Assembly (NCBI RefSeq): GCF_932274485.2
Contig: NC_065880.2
Span: forward strand, 73,589,730-73,653,729
Length of the DNA stretch: 64,000 bases
Direction: 5' to 3'
Source: Patella vulgata
Lineage: Eukaryota; Mollusca; Gastropoda; Patellidae
Below the pieces are notes generated by a model. It was not told the origin of the DNA. It did no database searches and saw only the letters and a program-made list of their open reading frames with translations. Positions 47,095 through 58,614 of this stretch are shown one piece after another. Made by a program: the position numbers and the translations under genes. Position 1 is the stretch's first letter; the number at the start of each line of letters is the position of its first letter.

Positions 47095-47548
47095 GCAAAA
47101 CTTTAATTCCAAGTGGTACATTGAACCATTCCAAGTCCAAGTGGCATATTGGACCATTCCAAGTGGCACAATCAACCATGTCATGTGACTCATTGAACCA
47201 TTCCAAGTGGTACATTGAACGATTCTAAGTGACACAATCAACCATTTCAAGTAGCGCATTGGATCTTTCCAAGTTGTACATTGAACCATTCCAAGTGGCA
47301 CAATCAACCATTTCAAGTGGCGTATTTAATCATTCCAAGTGGTACATTTAACCATTCCAAGTGGCACAATCAACCATTTCAAGTGGCATATTTAACCATT
47401 CCAAGTGGTACATTTAACCATTCCAAGTGGCACAATCAACCATTTCAAGTGGCATATTTAACCATTCCAAGTGGTACATTTAACCATTCCAAGTGGCACA
47501 ATCAACCATTCCATGTGGCACATTGAACCATTCCAAGTGGCACATTAC
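47095..47548 (+). repeat. 22-bp minisatellite with 66-bp higher-order unit
   Basis: About twenty monomers of ACCATTCCAAGTGG plus eight variable bases (TACATTTA, CACAATCA or CATATTTA). In 47318-47500 the three types cycle in fixed order, giving a 66-bp unit repeated nearly three times. The edges are more irregular. Open frames on both strands (reading HSKWHNQPFQV and similar) are repeat translations. Confidence 0.95.
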
Positions 47549-47690
47549 CCCTCATGATAATGATAATCTAAAATAAAAGATATGACTCACAATATCAACC
47601 GCTCATTAAGGTAAATAATGTTTAATTGAATTTTTGTGGCACATCTGAAGATGTAGGGATGCCATTTGGTCCCTGCTGCAGAGCATTAAA

Positions 47691-48430
47691 TTAAAGGGGA
47701 AGACCAACGATTTTCAATAAGGTTTCCATAAATAATAAATATATATTTAGAAATAATCCCTCCTATAACATATGCAAAAAATAATTTGCAAGCGAGAAAT
47801 TAATTTTTATTAATACCGGAAGTGACGTAGTTGGTTCGACACGCTCACTGGTCACTATAGTAAACATACAAGTTTGGAGCAAGTTTAGCGCTGTATTTTG
47901 TGATCGTTTCGCCGTTTGGCAGAAAATCTGATGAAAGGTAATCTTTATTAGGATATTAAGAACAAGAACTTACGGTGTTTTGAAGGTATAATATACAACG
48001 CGTTTGTGTAAATTAAGTTTCTAAACTGGACACTGTGACACAATTTAAGCCACATGGCTAATTGTTTACATCACGTGATAGCTGGCACGTGACAGATATT
48101 AACCGAACACAAATTGGCGACCTATTCGGCTAGCGACCTATTCGACCGATCCAGCTGGCAACCTGTTCGTTGGCAACCTATTCAGAATAAATTCAACAGT
48201 CGCCCAAACTCATCTATTTTTATCAACCAATAAAATCCAACATAACGTCTATCAAATGAAAGTAGAATATATTATCATTTATCCATTCCTTTAGCTCATT
48301 AAATAAGCTTTCGAAATATTATTAGTAAAAGTTGGCACAATCATATTAAAGGGGTGCGCTCTCATTCTGAATAGGTTGCCAACGAACAGGTTGCCATTGA
48401 AAATTGAAAATCGTTGGTCTTCCCCTTTAA
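47691..48430. mobile_element. 740-bp TIR element with nested inverted repeat
   Basis: A 28-bp perfect terminal inverted repeat (47691-47718 and 48403-48430) begins TTAAAGGGGAAGACCAACGA. TTAA lies at the very edges on both sides. A second perfect 30-bp inverted repeat sits inside (48156-48185 and 48367-48396), containing CTGTTCGTTGGCAACCTATT. The segment 48115-48185 also repeats GCGACCTATTCG-like units. No open frame of transposase size is present, so the element is non-autonomous. The superfamily is undecided; a TTAA target would fit piggyBac-like elements, but the terminal bases are not the usual CCC. Confidence 0.88.
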
Positions 48431-49185
48431 TACTATCAATATGAAAATAATGCCAGTGTATCTATCATTCCCGAATCCATTCCATGCCACATTTTATTCT
48501 TGCAGAAAAGGTTTCAGACAATTCCTAATTATCAGGTTTTATAAAATTGATGCCACAGTTTAGTCCAACAATTTACATGATTTACAATAATTTTTTAAGG
48601 CAAAAAGGTTTTCCTTTTCAGCATTAATGTTTTTTTTTAGATCTACACAGATCTCATTTATGTAAATTTAGTGCCCCGTTTGAGCAATCAGGGAAATTAG
48701 AGAAGGTAATTCCCTGCACTAATTTGTTGAATCATATTACAACACTGTAGGCAAACCATTTAATTGTTTCTTTTCAAAACACAGCAGTCACTTTATTGCA
48801 AATGGCTACACATTTAATGTAAATTTTCCTTGGTAACATGAAAGCCTTGAGCAAAGTGTAACCAAGGACACAAGAGTGGGTTTATAGGCTCAAAGACATG
48901 GGGAAATTGATTGTTTTGAGATTAACAGTGCTGTTGATGAATTTACTTAAAGCTTGTTTACAAGACAGGTGTGATATTTGCTCTGATGTTGTAGTTATTT
49001 GTTCATCAATCGGTCTGTGTGTTGGTGCTAAGCATTGACTTTCCATTATTGGTGTCTAGCGTTCCTGTGTCAATCCTTTACGGATTTGATCAATTCAGTT
49101 TCACTTTCCAATGTTTTGATAGATGAAGTTATAAATCAATGTGGATCTAATGCTTTCTTGAATGTTCCAGATTTTCTGTTGAGGG

Positions 49186-49430
49186 TGGGTGGATGGTTTA
49201 ACGTGTAAGTTTTAAATCGTCAAGTCTATCATTGAGTCAAGTGATGTGGTTACGACCCCACACTTGAACCTGACATGGAGTAAGGTCGTCTGCCCAAACT
49301 TGCAGGTTTTCTTCAGGTCTTTCGGTTTCCTCACACTGCTAAAGCAGTAAAATTATACCATATGTTAGTCCCGAAATGATCTAGTTTGTGTCAAGTGGGG
49401 GTTAACACTGTTATCTCTATCTCTCTTTCC
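49186..49430 (+). mobile_element. SINE family A
   Basis: GGGTGGGTGGATGGTTTAACG head, GTCTATCATTGAGTCAAGTG, CCTGACATGGAGTAAGGTCG, TTAGTCCCGAAATGATCTAG and GTGTCAAGTGGGGGTTAAC. Moderately diverged, with the CGCAAGCGAATTA block lost. Confidence 0.86.
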
Positions 49431-50498
49431 TGTTGAAAGTTCAGGAAGAAATTAAGTATATAAAAGGATGTCAAAGAATTTTTTTATCAGAACACTGTCA
49501 TAATAAAAACCTGGTTCATATCTGTGGTCTGTTTTATTAATTACAGGGTGTCTCTTCTCAACTGAAGGTACATTTCTATAATTCATTTCATTTGTTTAAG
49601 TTATGTTTTTAATGTTTAAGTCATAAACTGATGGACCCCTCCCTGTCTCTTAAATAGAATTCCAGAATTTTTTTCCATTCTTTTAAAATCTTCAACTTCT
49701 TTGACCTTGCATTGTATAGTGCCTGAAATTCCTGGAATTCAGAAGAAATATATGTATTTTTTGAGGTCAAAACACTTTCCCTTTTGACAAAACCTCTACT
49801 AAATATAAACACATGTTTTTCGGTGATAAACCACTTTTATTAAAAGAAATATTTTATGGTCATTTGAGAAAGCACAGGAAACTGTTGCATTTCATCATTT
49901 CATCAATTTTTTTTATTATCATGGGTTTTGTTCTGTAAATTTTGAAGGAATTTGATAATCTATGGCACATGTAAAAATAAAAAACCCATTCAAATTGGAA
50001 TATTTTTATTCTTTGAAATTATTTTGGGATTCAAGATGTCCATACTGGTAGTCAATTTTTTAGATGACTTTGTTTTATGAAAATTTTTGATATAATAGTT
50101 TTTATTAGAGATTTTAGTCTGAATCATTTCATAAACCAGATTTTTTTTTTATATTTTCTTTATGGAAGAAATAGTAGAGATTTCTAAAATCAGATTTGTA
50201 ACAAAACACTATAGGAGGTTTTTACGGCAGTTCCGTTACTTGAACAATGGGAAAATTGATTTTAGCTCAGTAAAATTTAAAATATCAGAGTTTATGTCTG
50301 GAACATAAAACTTGTATTTAAAAGAAATACCAATAAGACTTTAACCTCCAGCAGTATTTGTCTACTTTTAATGTTAAATTATTTGTTTTGAAGAAAAAAT
50401 AATTGTTTAAAGATCAAGGCCGTGTAAAATGTAATGTTAATGTTGAAGTTTGTTATAATGTCAGATGTGTAAATTTCTGTATGGGTTCTGGTTGTAAA

Positions 50499-51158
50499 GG
50501 GAGCTGCAGTGGCTAAGTTGGCAGTTTGTTAAGTAAAAGGTCCTGGGTTCAATCCCAGTGTTGACTGAGAAAGTGTGGTACGTTTCCCTTGTCACAATGC
50601 AGGTGGTAGGGCCTGATACAATCTGATTAAAACACAGATTCTATTTCATTTCAATTTTTATAGTTCAAAATTTTGTTTTACTTGTCTTTACTACACTAGG
50701 ATCTGGAAGAGTTGTTATATAACCTGCGTTCTGGATGATGTGAGGGATTAATTAATGAAACTGTCTGTTACAGCAAATTTTTGGTGCTAGGTGCACAGAA
50801 CTATGGGTAACCCAGTAGAAACATCGCTGATTGGTTAATCAAATATCTGATGTCATAGGGTCAAAAGCAGCTTGTATGACCTCTGACGTGACCTTCCTTT
50901 CATGTAGTGTAGGCCATCGAAAGTATAAAAATAACGAAATGAAATATATATCTGTATTTTAATCAGATTGGGTATGAGAAGGAGTGGTGTCTAATCGTTA
51001 AGATGGGATGGAAAACCATGTTGAAATTCAAAATATGTGTAGGCTGGACCCATCACTGTTTAGGCAAAATTTCCCTCATAGTATACTGAATGATGTATGA
51101 CCGACTTTATCTAACTTGGTTTTGCAGAAAAATAGGAAGTTAAACCCCATTTCATTTC
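50499..51158 (+). mobile_element. SINE family B in two separated halves
   Basis: 5' half at 50499-50640 (GGAGCTGCAGTGGCTAAG, CCTGGGTTCAATCCCAG, TTGTCACAATGCAGG). 3' half at 50984-51158 (GTGTCTAATCGTTAAGATGG, AAAATTTCCCTCATAGTATAC, GCAGAAAAATAGGAAGTTAA then ACCCCATTTCATTTC). The halves are complementary parts in one orientation, separated by 343 bp of unrelated sequence. Either an insertion split one copy or two truncated copies happen to lie in order. Confidence 0.72.
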
Positions 51159-52611
51159 ACGACATTGCTGGTTGTAGGAAATGTACATGCAAGTGGTTTA
51201 CATTTTGGCTGAAAATCTGGAGATGGAAATTCTACATTATCAATGTTTTAAATCTAGTCTTTTATCAGTACTGAACTCTTGTCATGTCGAAATAGTACAG
51301 AAATTAATGGAGGAATAATTGTGAAGATTAAAAACATTTCAGAAAATTGAGTTGACCTCTTCTAAAGGTTAAACATGCATGTTTTAAAACTACTTAAACA
51401 CTCTGATAAGCAAAAGAAATGCTAAAGTCATTTTTTTATCTAAAAATTGAAAATGTTTTTGATAAAATAAACATCACTCTGTCAGCCGTTTAGAAAACTA
51501 TTTCGATTGAGTGATTAGTGATCTTCAAGCCTCCAAAGGTCAATCTGTTTATCATTTAATTTAAGAAGCTAGATGATAAGAAAGATTAGATTAAGATAAT
51601 ATGATTGGATAAAATAGTTATACTATAGTTTTGTACTTGATCATGGATTAAAACCACTGTCTCTTCAGTGGGCCTATTCTGGTCAGGACTGAGTCTGGTC
51701 ATGGACCTTATCAACTGGTTTCCACAACTTAAAGTTTTGTTAAATGATTCCATGTTCAAACTGAGAACTGTTCCTTTTTTGTAGCATAAGTTGTGAGACT
51801 CATGGGTTTAACCTTTTTCGTAATAATTAATAGATGAAGATAAATTACTGGTCAATTTATATTTTTAGACATTGCCATGACTATTTCTGTTTTCTTTCAA
51901 TATGTCTGAAAAATTTGCAGTGAAAATGTTTATGTAACATAACAAGTTGATTGGTTCTCTTCGTGATGATGAATGACCCAGACGTCAGGTGCTGTCAGCC
52001 ATGTCAGTTGTCATATCAACTAGAAAAATAACCTTTCATTTAAATTCTGTCCTATGATTCCAGTTCTTCATGATATTCCTGAGTGGACATTCATTAGAAT
52101 GCAATGTATCTAATTTGATTCCATCAGTTCTGAAACAGAAATTGAATTAAGGACAAATGGATTGTGAATTGGATAGAAGAAATTGTATTAAATAATCCCC
52201 AAGTGATGATATTAAAATAACATTATCGATTGTAGAAAATAATTAAATATGTATAATTTTGTTTAGAACATATAATTTTTTCCTGAAGATGACTTCATTA
52301 CTGACAGTAAATCAAAGGAAACATTTGGAAAAAAAACTCCCCAGAAAAGTCAGAAAAATAGTAAACAGTCAGAGACGCATGATAAAAACTCACCAGGAAT
52401 ATCAGAAAATTGGTGAACATTCAGGGAACTATGATACCAAGTAATGGTGGTTTCTGATATGCAGTTCTGGATATATCACGACAGGTTCAAAATTTCCTTA
52501 TAGAATGCATCTGGCAGTAATTTAGGTTCTCGAACTATTATTATGAAATGAACTAGACACAAGATTTTACCATTAGTCTTTATGTATAGATTCTAAAAAT
52601 TGCTCTTACAA

Positions 52612-52742
52612 ACAGCTGATTCCGATAACATTCGGTTGATTTCGGTGACAATGTGTAGATTCAAAAGGTTGCGGTCAATAATGGTTGATTCTGGTTATGA
52701 ACTGCTGATTCCAATCACAAATGGTTGATTCCGGTGACACCA
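52612..52742 (+). repeat. Degenerate short tandem repeat
   Basis: GCTGATTCCGATAACA, GGTTGATTTCGGTGACA, GGTTGATTCTGG, GCTGATTCCAATCACA and GGTTGATTCCGGTGACA follow one another, about 20-28 bp apart. Confidence 0.7.
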
Positions 52743-53014
52743 TAGGTTAGAAACATGATTTTATAAATAAAACCAATAATAAAAGACGTTCGATAACTAC
52801 AAATTTCAAGTTATTAAAAAAGAGATGAATATATAAATGTTTTATTTGAAAAATATACTCTTATCTAAAATAATATGATTGTACATAATGAAAAGAAATC
52901 AACAATTTATAAGATACTGCAGATGTGAAATTAAATTATTTGCAAAAAAAATGTAATTTTATTAAAAATTATGATTATTTATTTAAAGTGACATTCTGTA
53001 GCTTCATAAATTTT

Positions 53015-54950
53015 ATGTTCGATTAATTACAGTTATGGTTGTTTAAGAATCGGACATTTGTTGATAGTTTAAAATATTTAAATTTCCATGCAGTACTTAA
53101 TAATTTGTACAATACTTAAATTTCAATACAGTACTTAATAGTTTTTAATACTGGTATAAAGACAATTTTTTGTTGATATTTGTCGATAACTTATAATATG
53201 TAAAAGTCAACTTTTTCATGCAATACTTGGATAATTTTAATATTAAGACATTTCCTTTTTTCATGTACTACTTGCTGATTTTAATATTAAGAAATTGGAT
53301 TTTTTCTTGTAATAATTTTAGTATTAAGACATTTCACTTTTAGCTGGGATATGATTCAACCAACTTGAGCTATAATGGCCTCATGCAGTTTCTCTACCAA
53401 TTTAACTCTTTACAAAGATGCACAAAAAATAATTTTACAAATTGATTTAAAAACCAGATACTTAATTTAAAACACATTCTTTAAAGAATAAAACACTTAA
53501 ATTTGTTACATTCATGTCGTTTTAATTATTTTAACTGACTTGACTCTAGGGGGCATAGTAGAATTCATCCTAACATCTGGATTTGAGAAAATCAAAAAAG
53601 CTAGTTATTGTAGAACGTTGTTTTCAGTACAAACCCATTTCCGTATAGAAAAATTTTGGCTTGGAATTATTGATAAAAACTTCATAATTAAGAATAAAGC
53701 TTCATTTTTTTAGAATTTATTTTAAATCACATAGGAAAATAATTTTTGTTTAAATTTATTTTAAATCACATAAGAAAATAATTTTTGTTTAAATTCTCAG
53801 ATCATGCTGAAGCTGTAATAATATAAGATTTAAAAATTTAACAAAATTAGTTTCAAAATGCCTGAGGATTGTATTATCTTGAGAAAAAAAGTAATAGAAT
53901 GACAATTGTCCATTCTTGTGTGATGTTAGAAATCTTGTAAAAGCCAGGAATCTTTGTAGGAAGCCAGACCAGAATTTGTCGAGAGTAGAAGTCGAGACAG
54001 GATCTGGTTCTACTCCACCCGCTCTTCTCTCAGCTTGTAATCAGGTTTGTTATGGGAATGAATTGACTAGTTTCTAGGTCATTGCAAAACAAAGGAGTCT
54101 GAACCACAGTTCAATTTAATAGCCTGCCTTCTCTCTCTACTCTACTCTATCGGCACACACCACAACACACTACACAGATTGTTCAACACAACACACATGG
54201 TCGCTTGGCTTCTCACTGAAAGGATATTACAGACTTTTATTATGATCATCAACTGCTAATGAAGAAGAAAACAGTAAAATAATAGTAAATTTGGATTTAT
54301 GTTTTGATAAATGTGTGAAATGATCCGAAATTTGTGTTGTTGATAGATATATATATTGGGATTTATGATTTTCGGTGAATTTTTTGGGGGAGTATTTGTT
54401 GGAATATACATGTGCAGCTCAACATTTCAGTCTGAGAAGGTGAGTTAATACTTTGTTGATGTTTGGTTTTTGGTATGTAGACATGTAGACAATGTTGCTA
54501 TTAAGGTAACAACCCTTATGTAATATGAAGCTCTGGCATTAAAGTGTGGGTGGAGATTGGAGAATAAACAAAAAAAAAAGGATTCAGAAAGTAAATTTAT
54601 TCCAGCTAAAAAGGAATTGTCCTAATATTACATGAAAGGACAGCATGTAAAAAGGAATTGTCTTAATATTAAAATTATCCAAGTACTGCATGAAAAAAGG
54701 AATTGTCTTAATATTAAAATTATCCAAGCACTACACGATAAAAAGGAATTGTCTTCTTATAAGGATTATCCTAGTACTACATGATTATCCAAGTAGTACA
54801 TGAAAAAAGGAATCGTCTTTATATTGACATTATCCAAGTACTACACACATATAAAAAGTGACTTGATTATTGTAAGCTATCAACATACATGTATGTCTGT
54901 TTTTAATGTGGATTCTTAAATAAACATAGAAAATAATAAATATTTTTTTA
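53015..54950. repeat. 1.9-kb inverted repeat with tandem-unit arms
   Basis: The left arm (about 53015-53352) and right arm (about 54593-54950) are inverted copies. CTTGGATAATTTTAATATTA occurs in the left arm, and the complementary TAATATTAAAATTATCCAAG recurs in the right. Each arm is a degenerate tandem array of roughly 55-60-bp units. Inner edges pair at TTTTAGCTGGGAT / ATTCCAGCTAAAA; outer edges pair at GTTTAAGAATC and GTTGATAG. The 1240-bp core is unique and not arm-like. It could be a foldback-type mobile element or an inverted duplication around host sequence. Confidence 0.8.
54410..54439 (+). other. Candidate alternative first coding exon
   Basis: ATG at 54410 opens ten codons, MCSSTFQSEK, ending exactly at a strong donor, AAG|GTGAGT. 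The preceding 450 bp is less AT-rich than its surroundings, with a CT/CA-rich stretch (54130-54220) of the kind seen in 5' UTRs. The exit phase (0) does not fit the phase-1 acceptor expected of the exon after exon 6, so a normal in-frame joining to that exon would fail. Evidence is weak. Confidence 0.22.
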
Positions 54951-55587
54951 ATTATGTGTAGTAAATTGTGGTTTGTATTTGTTCTGACTTTTACTCTGAA
55001 ATGATATTTCTTGCTTTTTCTCTAAAATGTAATATTCTATCTTAATCTGCAAGTCAGACATTTTAATCTCCTGAGAATTTCAATTTTGTAGAAAAATGAT
55101 GTTGTATTAGTATATTATTGATTTATTTTTGTCACTCGGTGATTATTAGTTATGTAGTTGTGGGGATTTTTTTGTTTTTAAAGAGAAAACATAATACTTT
55201 TCTTCCCTATAGCTACAGCAGTTTCACTGTTGCATGTACCAGTATTTGTGTTTTAGATTCCAGTGCTTAACTTCGATTGATTTTAAAGAAAAACCTCAAG
55301 GTGAAATATCGCGTTTAAATCAGACGTAACATTCTAGGAAATTTCACTTGAGGGTAGTCAGTTGAAGTTGAATATACTCTGTTAAGGAGATAAAACATGT
55401 TGTAAAGGCTACGATTGTATTGAACATTTGATCATTAAAATGGAATGAGAAATCATTATGAACAAAGTGCTCATAAGTGAAAATTAATTTAAACGATGCA
55501 CAAAACCTGTTAATAAAAATATGTTACATGCTGCTAGTCAGAAATAAAAGAGTAATCCTGCGATCAGATACTAGGAATATTATTTTA

Positions 55588-55730
55588 TTTGGTGAGGGAG
55601 AGGGGCGGGGGGTTTGAATAATCTGTCATTGAATTAGGTGGCTTGATTTTAATCCCAAGCTTGTTAGTGAAATAACATTGTACCATATGTTAGTCTCAAA
55701 ATAACCTAGTGAAACCCCTTTATTTTGTAA
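55588..55730 (+). mobile_element. SINE family A, diverged and internally deleted
   Basis: GGGGCGGGGGGTTTGAATAATC, CTGTCATTGAATTAGGTGGC, CATATGTTAGTCTCAAAATAAC and GTGAAACCCC. Confidence 0.68.
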
Positions 55731-56264
55731 CATTAAATCAGAAGCCTTTTCTCGTTATTTCATAACATCAGTACACATTAAAACTTGTGTGTAAACCGTC
55801 AAGTGTTAGGCAATTTATTGACAGTTGGAATTACTTGCTGACTGCGTCAAGTTTTTCTCTGGGTACAATAGAACAAGTTCCATCACAATGGTTCTTACTG
55901 AAGAATGGCTAATTCATTACCAAAACTGAAACTCGAAAACTCATTGTTGTTTTTTTTTTCTGCCATAATTCTGATTGTGTTTCGATTGAATTAATAATCT
56001 TGCACAAAGCTTTACAGTTCCAATATTAATTATTCTACATTATTCTATTTTTTGTGTGCAAGAAAGAAACATAGTGCACACCATTGGTTGGTTCAGAATA
56101 ATATCGAAGAATTATTAATTTATATCTTTTGTGAAAAGCTGGAAATGGTAATGAGTTATTGCCATTGTTTCCAGTAACAATACTCGGATAATATTTCATA
56201 TTTTTTATGTGAATGAATAAGGAACAAAAGTTATTTTATCATAATAAACTAAAACCACATTTAC

Positions 56265-56345
56265 ACTGAGTGGGGGGTGGTTAAACATGTGCGCTTTACA
56301 TTTAGAGGGGTTGATCTAACGTGTACACTTTAGATCATTATACTA
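56265..56345 (+). mobile_element. SINE family A, two head fragments in tandem
   Basis: GGTGGTTAAACATGTGCGCTTTA and GATCTAACGTGTACACTTTA then GATCATTATA. Only the 5' 40 or so bases of each are seen. Confidence 0.55.
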
Positions 56346-56423
56346 ATAAATGTTAACCAAATCATACTCCACACAGTGTACCAGTTTTGATTGAAATTTA
56401 GCATGGTTCATCCTATTAACACT

Positions 56424-56665
56424 GGGAGCCACAGTGGCTCAGTGAGTAAGATGCTGGCTCACTAACCTGCTTCTGGTGTTTGCAGAGAAAGTTTGTCAGG
56501 ATTTTCTGGCGTGATTTCCCCTTGTCAGTGGTGCACGCAAAGGAACTCTTGGCAGATGGAATTGGATATAAGAGTAGGCCATAGCACCACTGTCCGAGCA
56601 AAATTTACATTATTATCCCAGACAGAGCAGAACAATAGGACGTTAAACCCAATTTCATTTCATTT
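56424..56665 (+). mobile_element. SINE family B with imperfect 12-bp target duplication
   Basis: CCTATTAACACT (56412-56423) and CCTATCAACATT (56666-56677) flank it, 10 of 12 identical. Head TGGCTCAGTGAGTAAGATGC; the body lacks the GACAAGGACAGCTGTC to GTACACATTGG section; the end is GGACGTTAAACCCAATTTCA. Two open frames crossing it are shadows. Confidence 0.88.
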
Positions 56666-56756
56666 CCTATCAACATTAATATATGATAATTCAAAATGGT
56701 TTCATACCAGTTCTGTATCGATTGTAAGAGTGTAGAATAATGGGTTTATTTTTTAG

Positions 56757-56957
56757 GGTCTTGGATGGTCAAGTGGTCAGAAGGTCTGTCATTGAGTCAA
56801 GTGGGCATGTACATGTACTTGACAAGGAGTAGGGACACCTGCCTAACCATGTGGTTGTTCTCTGGGTTTTCCTGTTTCCTCACGCTAAAATTAGCATATG
56901 TTAGTCCTTAAATGACCTGGTTTGTGTAGAGTGGATGTTAAACCCCATTTCTTTCCA
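56757..56957 (+). mobile_element. SINE family A
   Basis: TTGGATGGTCAAGTGGTCAG, AAGGTCTGTCATTGAGTCAAG, TTGACAAGGAGTAGGGACACC and TAGAGTGGATGTTAAACCCC then ATTTCTTTCC. Centre shortened. Confidence 0.87.
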
Positions 56958-57256
56958 GCTTACTAACTAGGAGGTACCAGGTTTAATCCCTGTTTTGGGC
57001 TGAAAAATTGTATGTGCCTGTAAAGGTTCGAATTCAATAACGAATAGGCAGCTGTCTAGTTGTTTGGATAGTACAAAATACTGTGGTCCTGTGTACATAA
57101 AATAACCCTTGACAGTTGGAATTTGATATAAGAGTAGGCCGTAGGAGTGCTGTCCAGTCCTAATTTTCCTTCTAGCAAACTACATGGCACTTGTCTTTAT
57201 CATCCCTATTGGTACAGAAAAGTAGGAAGTTAAACCCCATTTCATTTCATTTTCGT
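56958..57256 (+). mobile_element. SINE family B directly after SINE A
   Basis: Begins at the end of the A copy without spacer (GCTTACTAACTAGGAGGTAC), then CAGGTTTAATCCCTG, AGCTGTCTAGTTGTTTGGAT, CCCTTGACAGTTGGAATTTG and TAGGAAGTTAAACCCCATTT then CATTTCATTTTC. The A-box half of the head is missing. Confidence 0.9.
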
Positions 57257-57351
57257 TGTGTCAGTGGAGTTTAAAATTTGTTCGAATTGCATTAATGGCT
57301 TAATTTTAAGAACTCAAAACAAAGCATTGTTGAAATATTTATGAAGTTTAG

Positions 57352-57622
57352 TGAAATGGGGTTTAACATCCACTCCACACAAACTAGGTCATTTCGGGAC
57401 TTACATATGGTTCAATTATATTTCAATAATTCGCTTGTGCGTAGGGGTCTTTAAGTAGGAGGAAACCAGAGGACCCGGAGAAAACACACAAGGTTGGACA
57501 GGCGACCCTACTCCTTGTCATGTACTAGTGGGGAATAGAAACCACGCCATTTGACTCAATGACAGACCTTATGATACAGTGCGCATGTGCTAACCATTTG
57601 ACCCTCCAACCCCCATTCCCAT
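57352..57622 (-). mobile_element. SINE family A, full length
   Basis: GAAATGGGGTTTAACATCCAC, AACTAGGTCATTTCGGGACT, AATAATTCGCTTGTGCGTAG, GGTTGGACAGGCGACCCTAC, AAACCACGCC, GACCTTATGATACAGTGCGC and TAACCATTTGACCCTCCAAC. Both promoter boxes can be traced. The (TC)n tail is lost. Confidence 0.93.
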
Positions 57623-58614
57623 AATCTTAAGAATTTGGCAAAGTTGATTACTCTTAATAACTCACAATCAAGTTTTCAAAACATGTTAACTATCATCCAT
57701 AACAATTGCAAATTTTATGCATAAAATGTTTTTGAAACATGTGTTAAAAAATTTGAGAGATTTGTTAATGTAATAAAGTGAATTGTGTTGGAGATTGAGA
57801 TATCTGTTTAGCAATATGGTGTCTGGAATTATTGACGTTTGAAAAACTCTTTTTTTTTAAAGCAACCAAGTATAAAATTTGAAGGATAATAATTTGAAAT
57901 TGTCAGTATTGCGTTACATTACCATAAATTTCACATTTCCCCAAAGTCGATTGATTCTCTTTTGACCTTAAAACAACTGCCGTCAAATGGTGAAATAATT
58001 GTGGATGTTGGTTTTGTTTTAATAATTTTTGATCTGTCAGTGAAACTGGGTAGGGTTAATGGTGAAGCTATGACAGTCATGTGTTAGATCCTGCAGTGAA
58101 TAACTGGATAGCTTGTATGTGGAGTGTGTGACTGACTGAAAAATCAATACTTGTAGCACTAAATAGCCGCTCTAGATTCTATTGGTTAAATTTAGAAAGG
58201 CATCATAACATTTGTAGGACTTGTTAGAGATAGTAACACAAGGAATATATATGTCTCATTTTCAGGTAATTGTTATTCTGTTTATTATTTATTAATTGAT
58301 TAAAATCTTACTTTACGATGCATTGACAGTTCAGTTTTCACGGATGACCAACCAAAGGAGCTGTACTTGTATGACAAAGAAAACAGAATACCAAATTTAT
58401 GTATTATATTTTTTTCTTCCAATATTGAGAATCTTGGGTCTCGTTAGAAAAATATATGACATTATTCAATATTGACAAATTTTTATTTCTTTAGAAAGTA
58501 AATTATAATAAATGTATTATAAATATGTTTGACCAAATGGACAAAAGTGTTATTTTATGACTTAGTATGTAAATGAAGCTACAGGTATTAGATTATGTGT
58601 ATATTGTAATTTAG

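Noticed and set aside
47077-47526. Repetitive open frames on both strands (KWHNQPFQVAY-like)
   Set aside because: Translation of the 22-bp minisatellite; since 22 is not a multiple of three, the frame is open only because the 66-bp block is.
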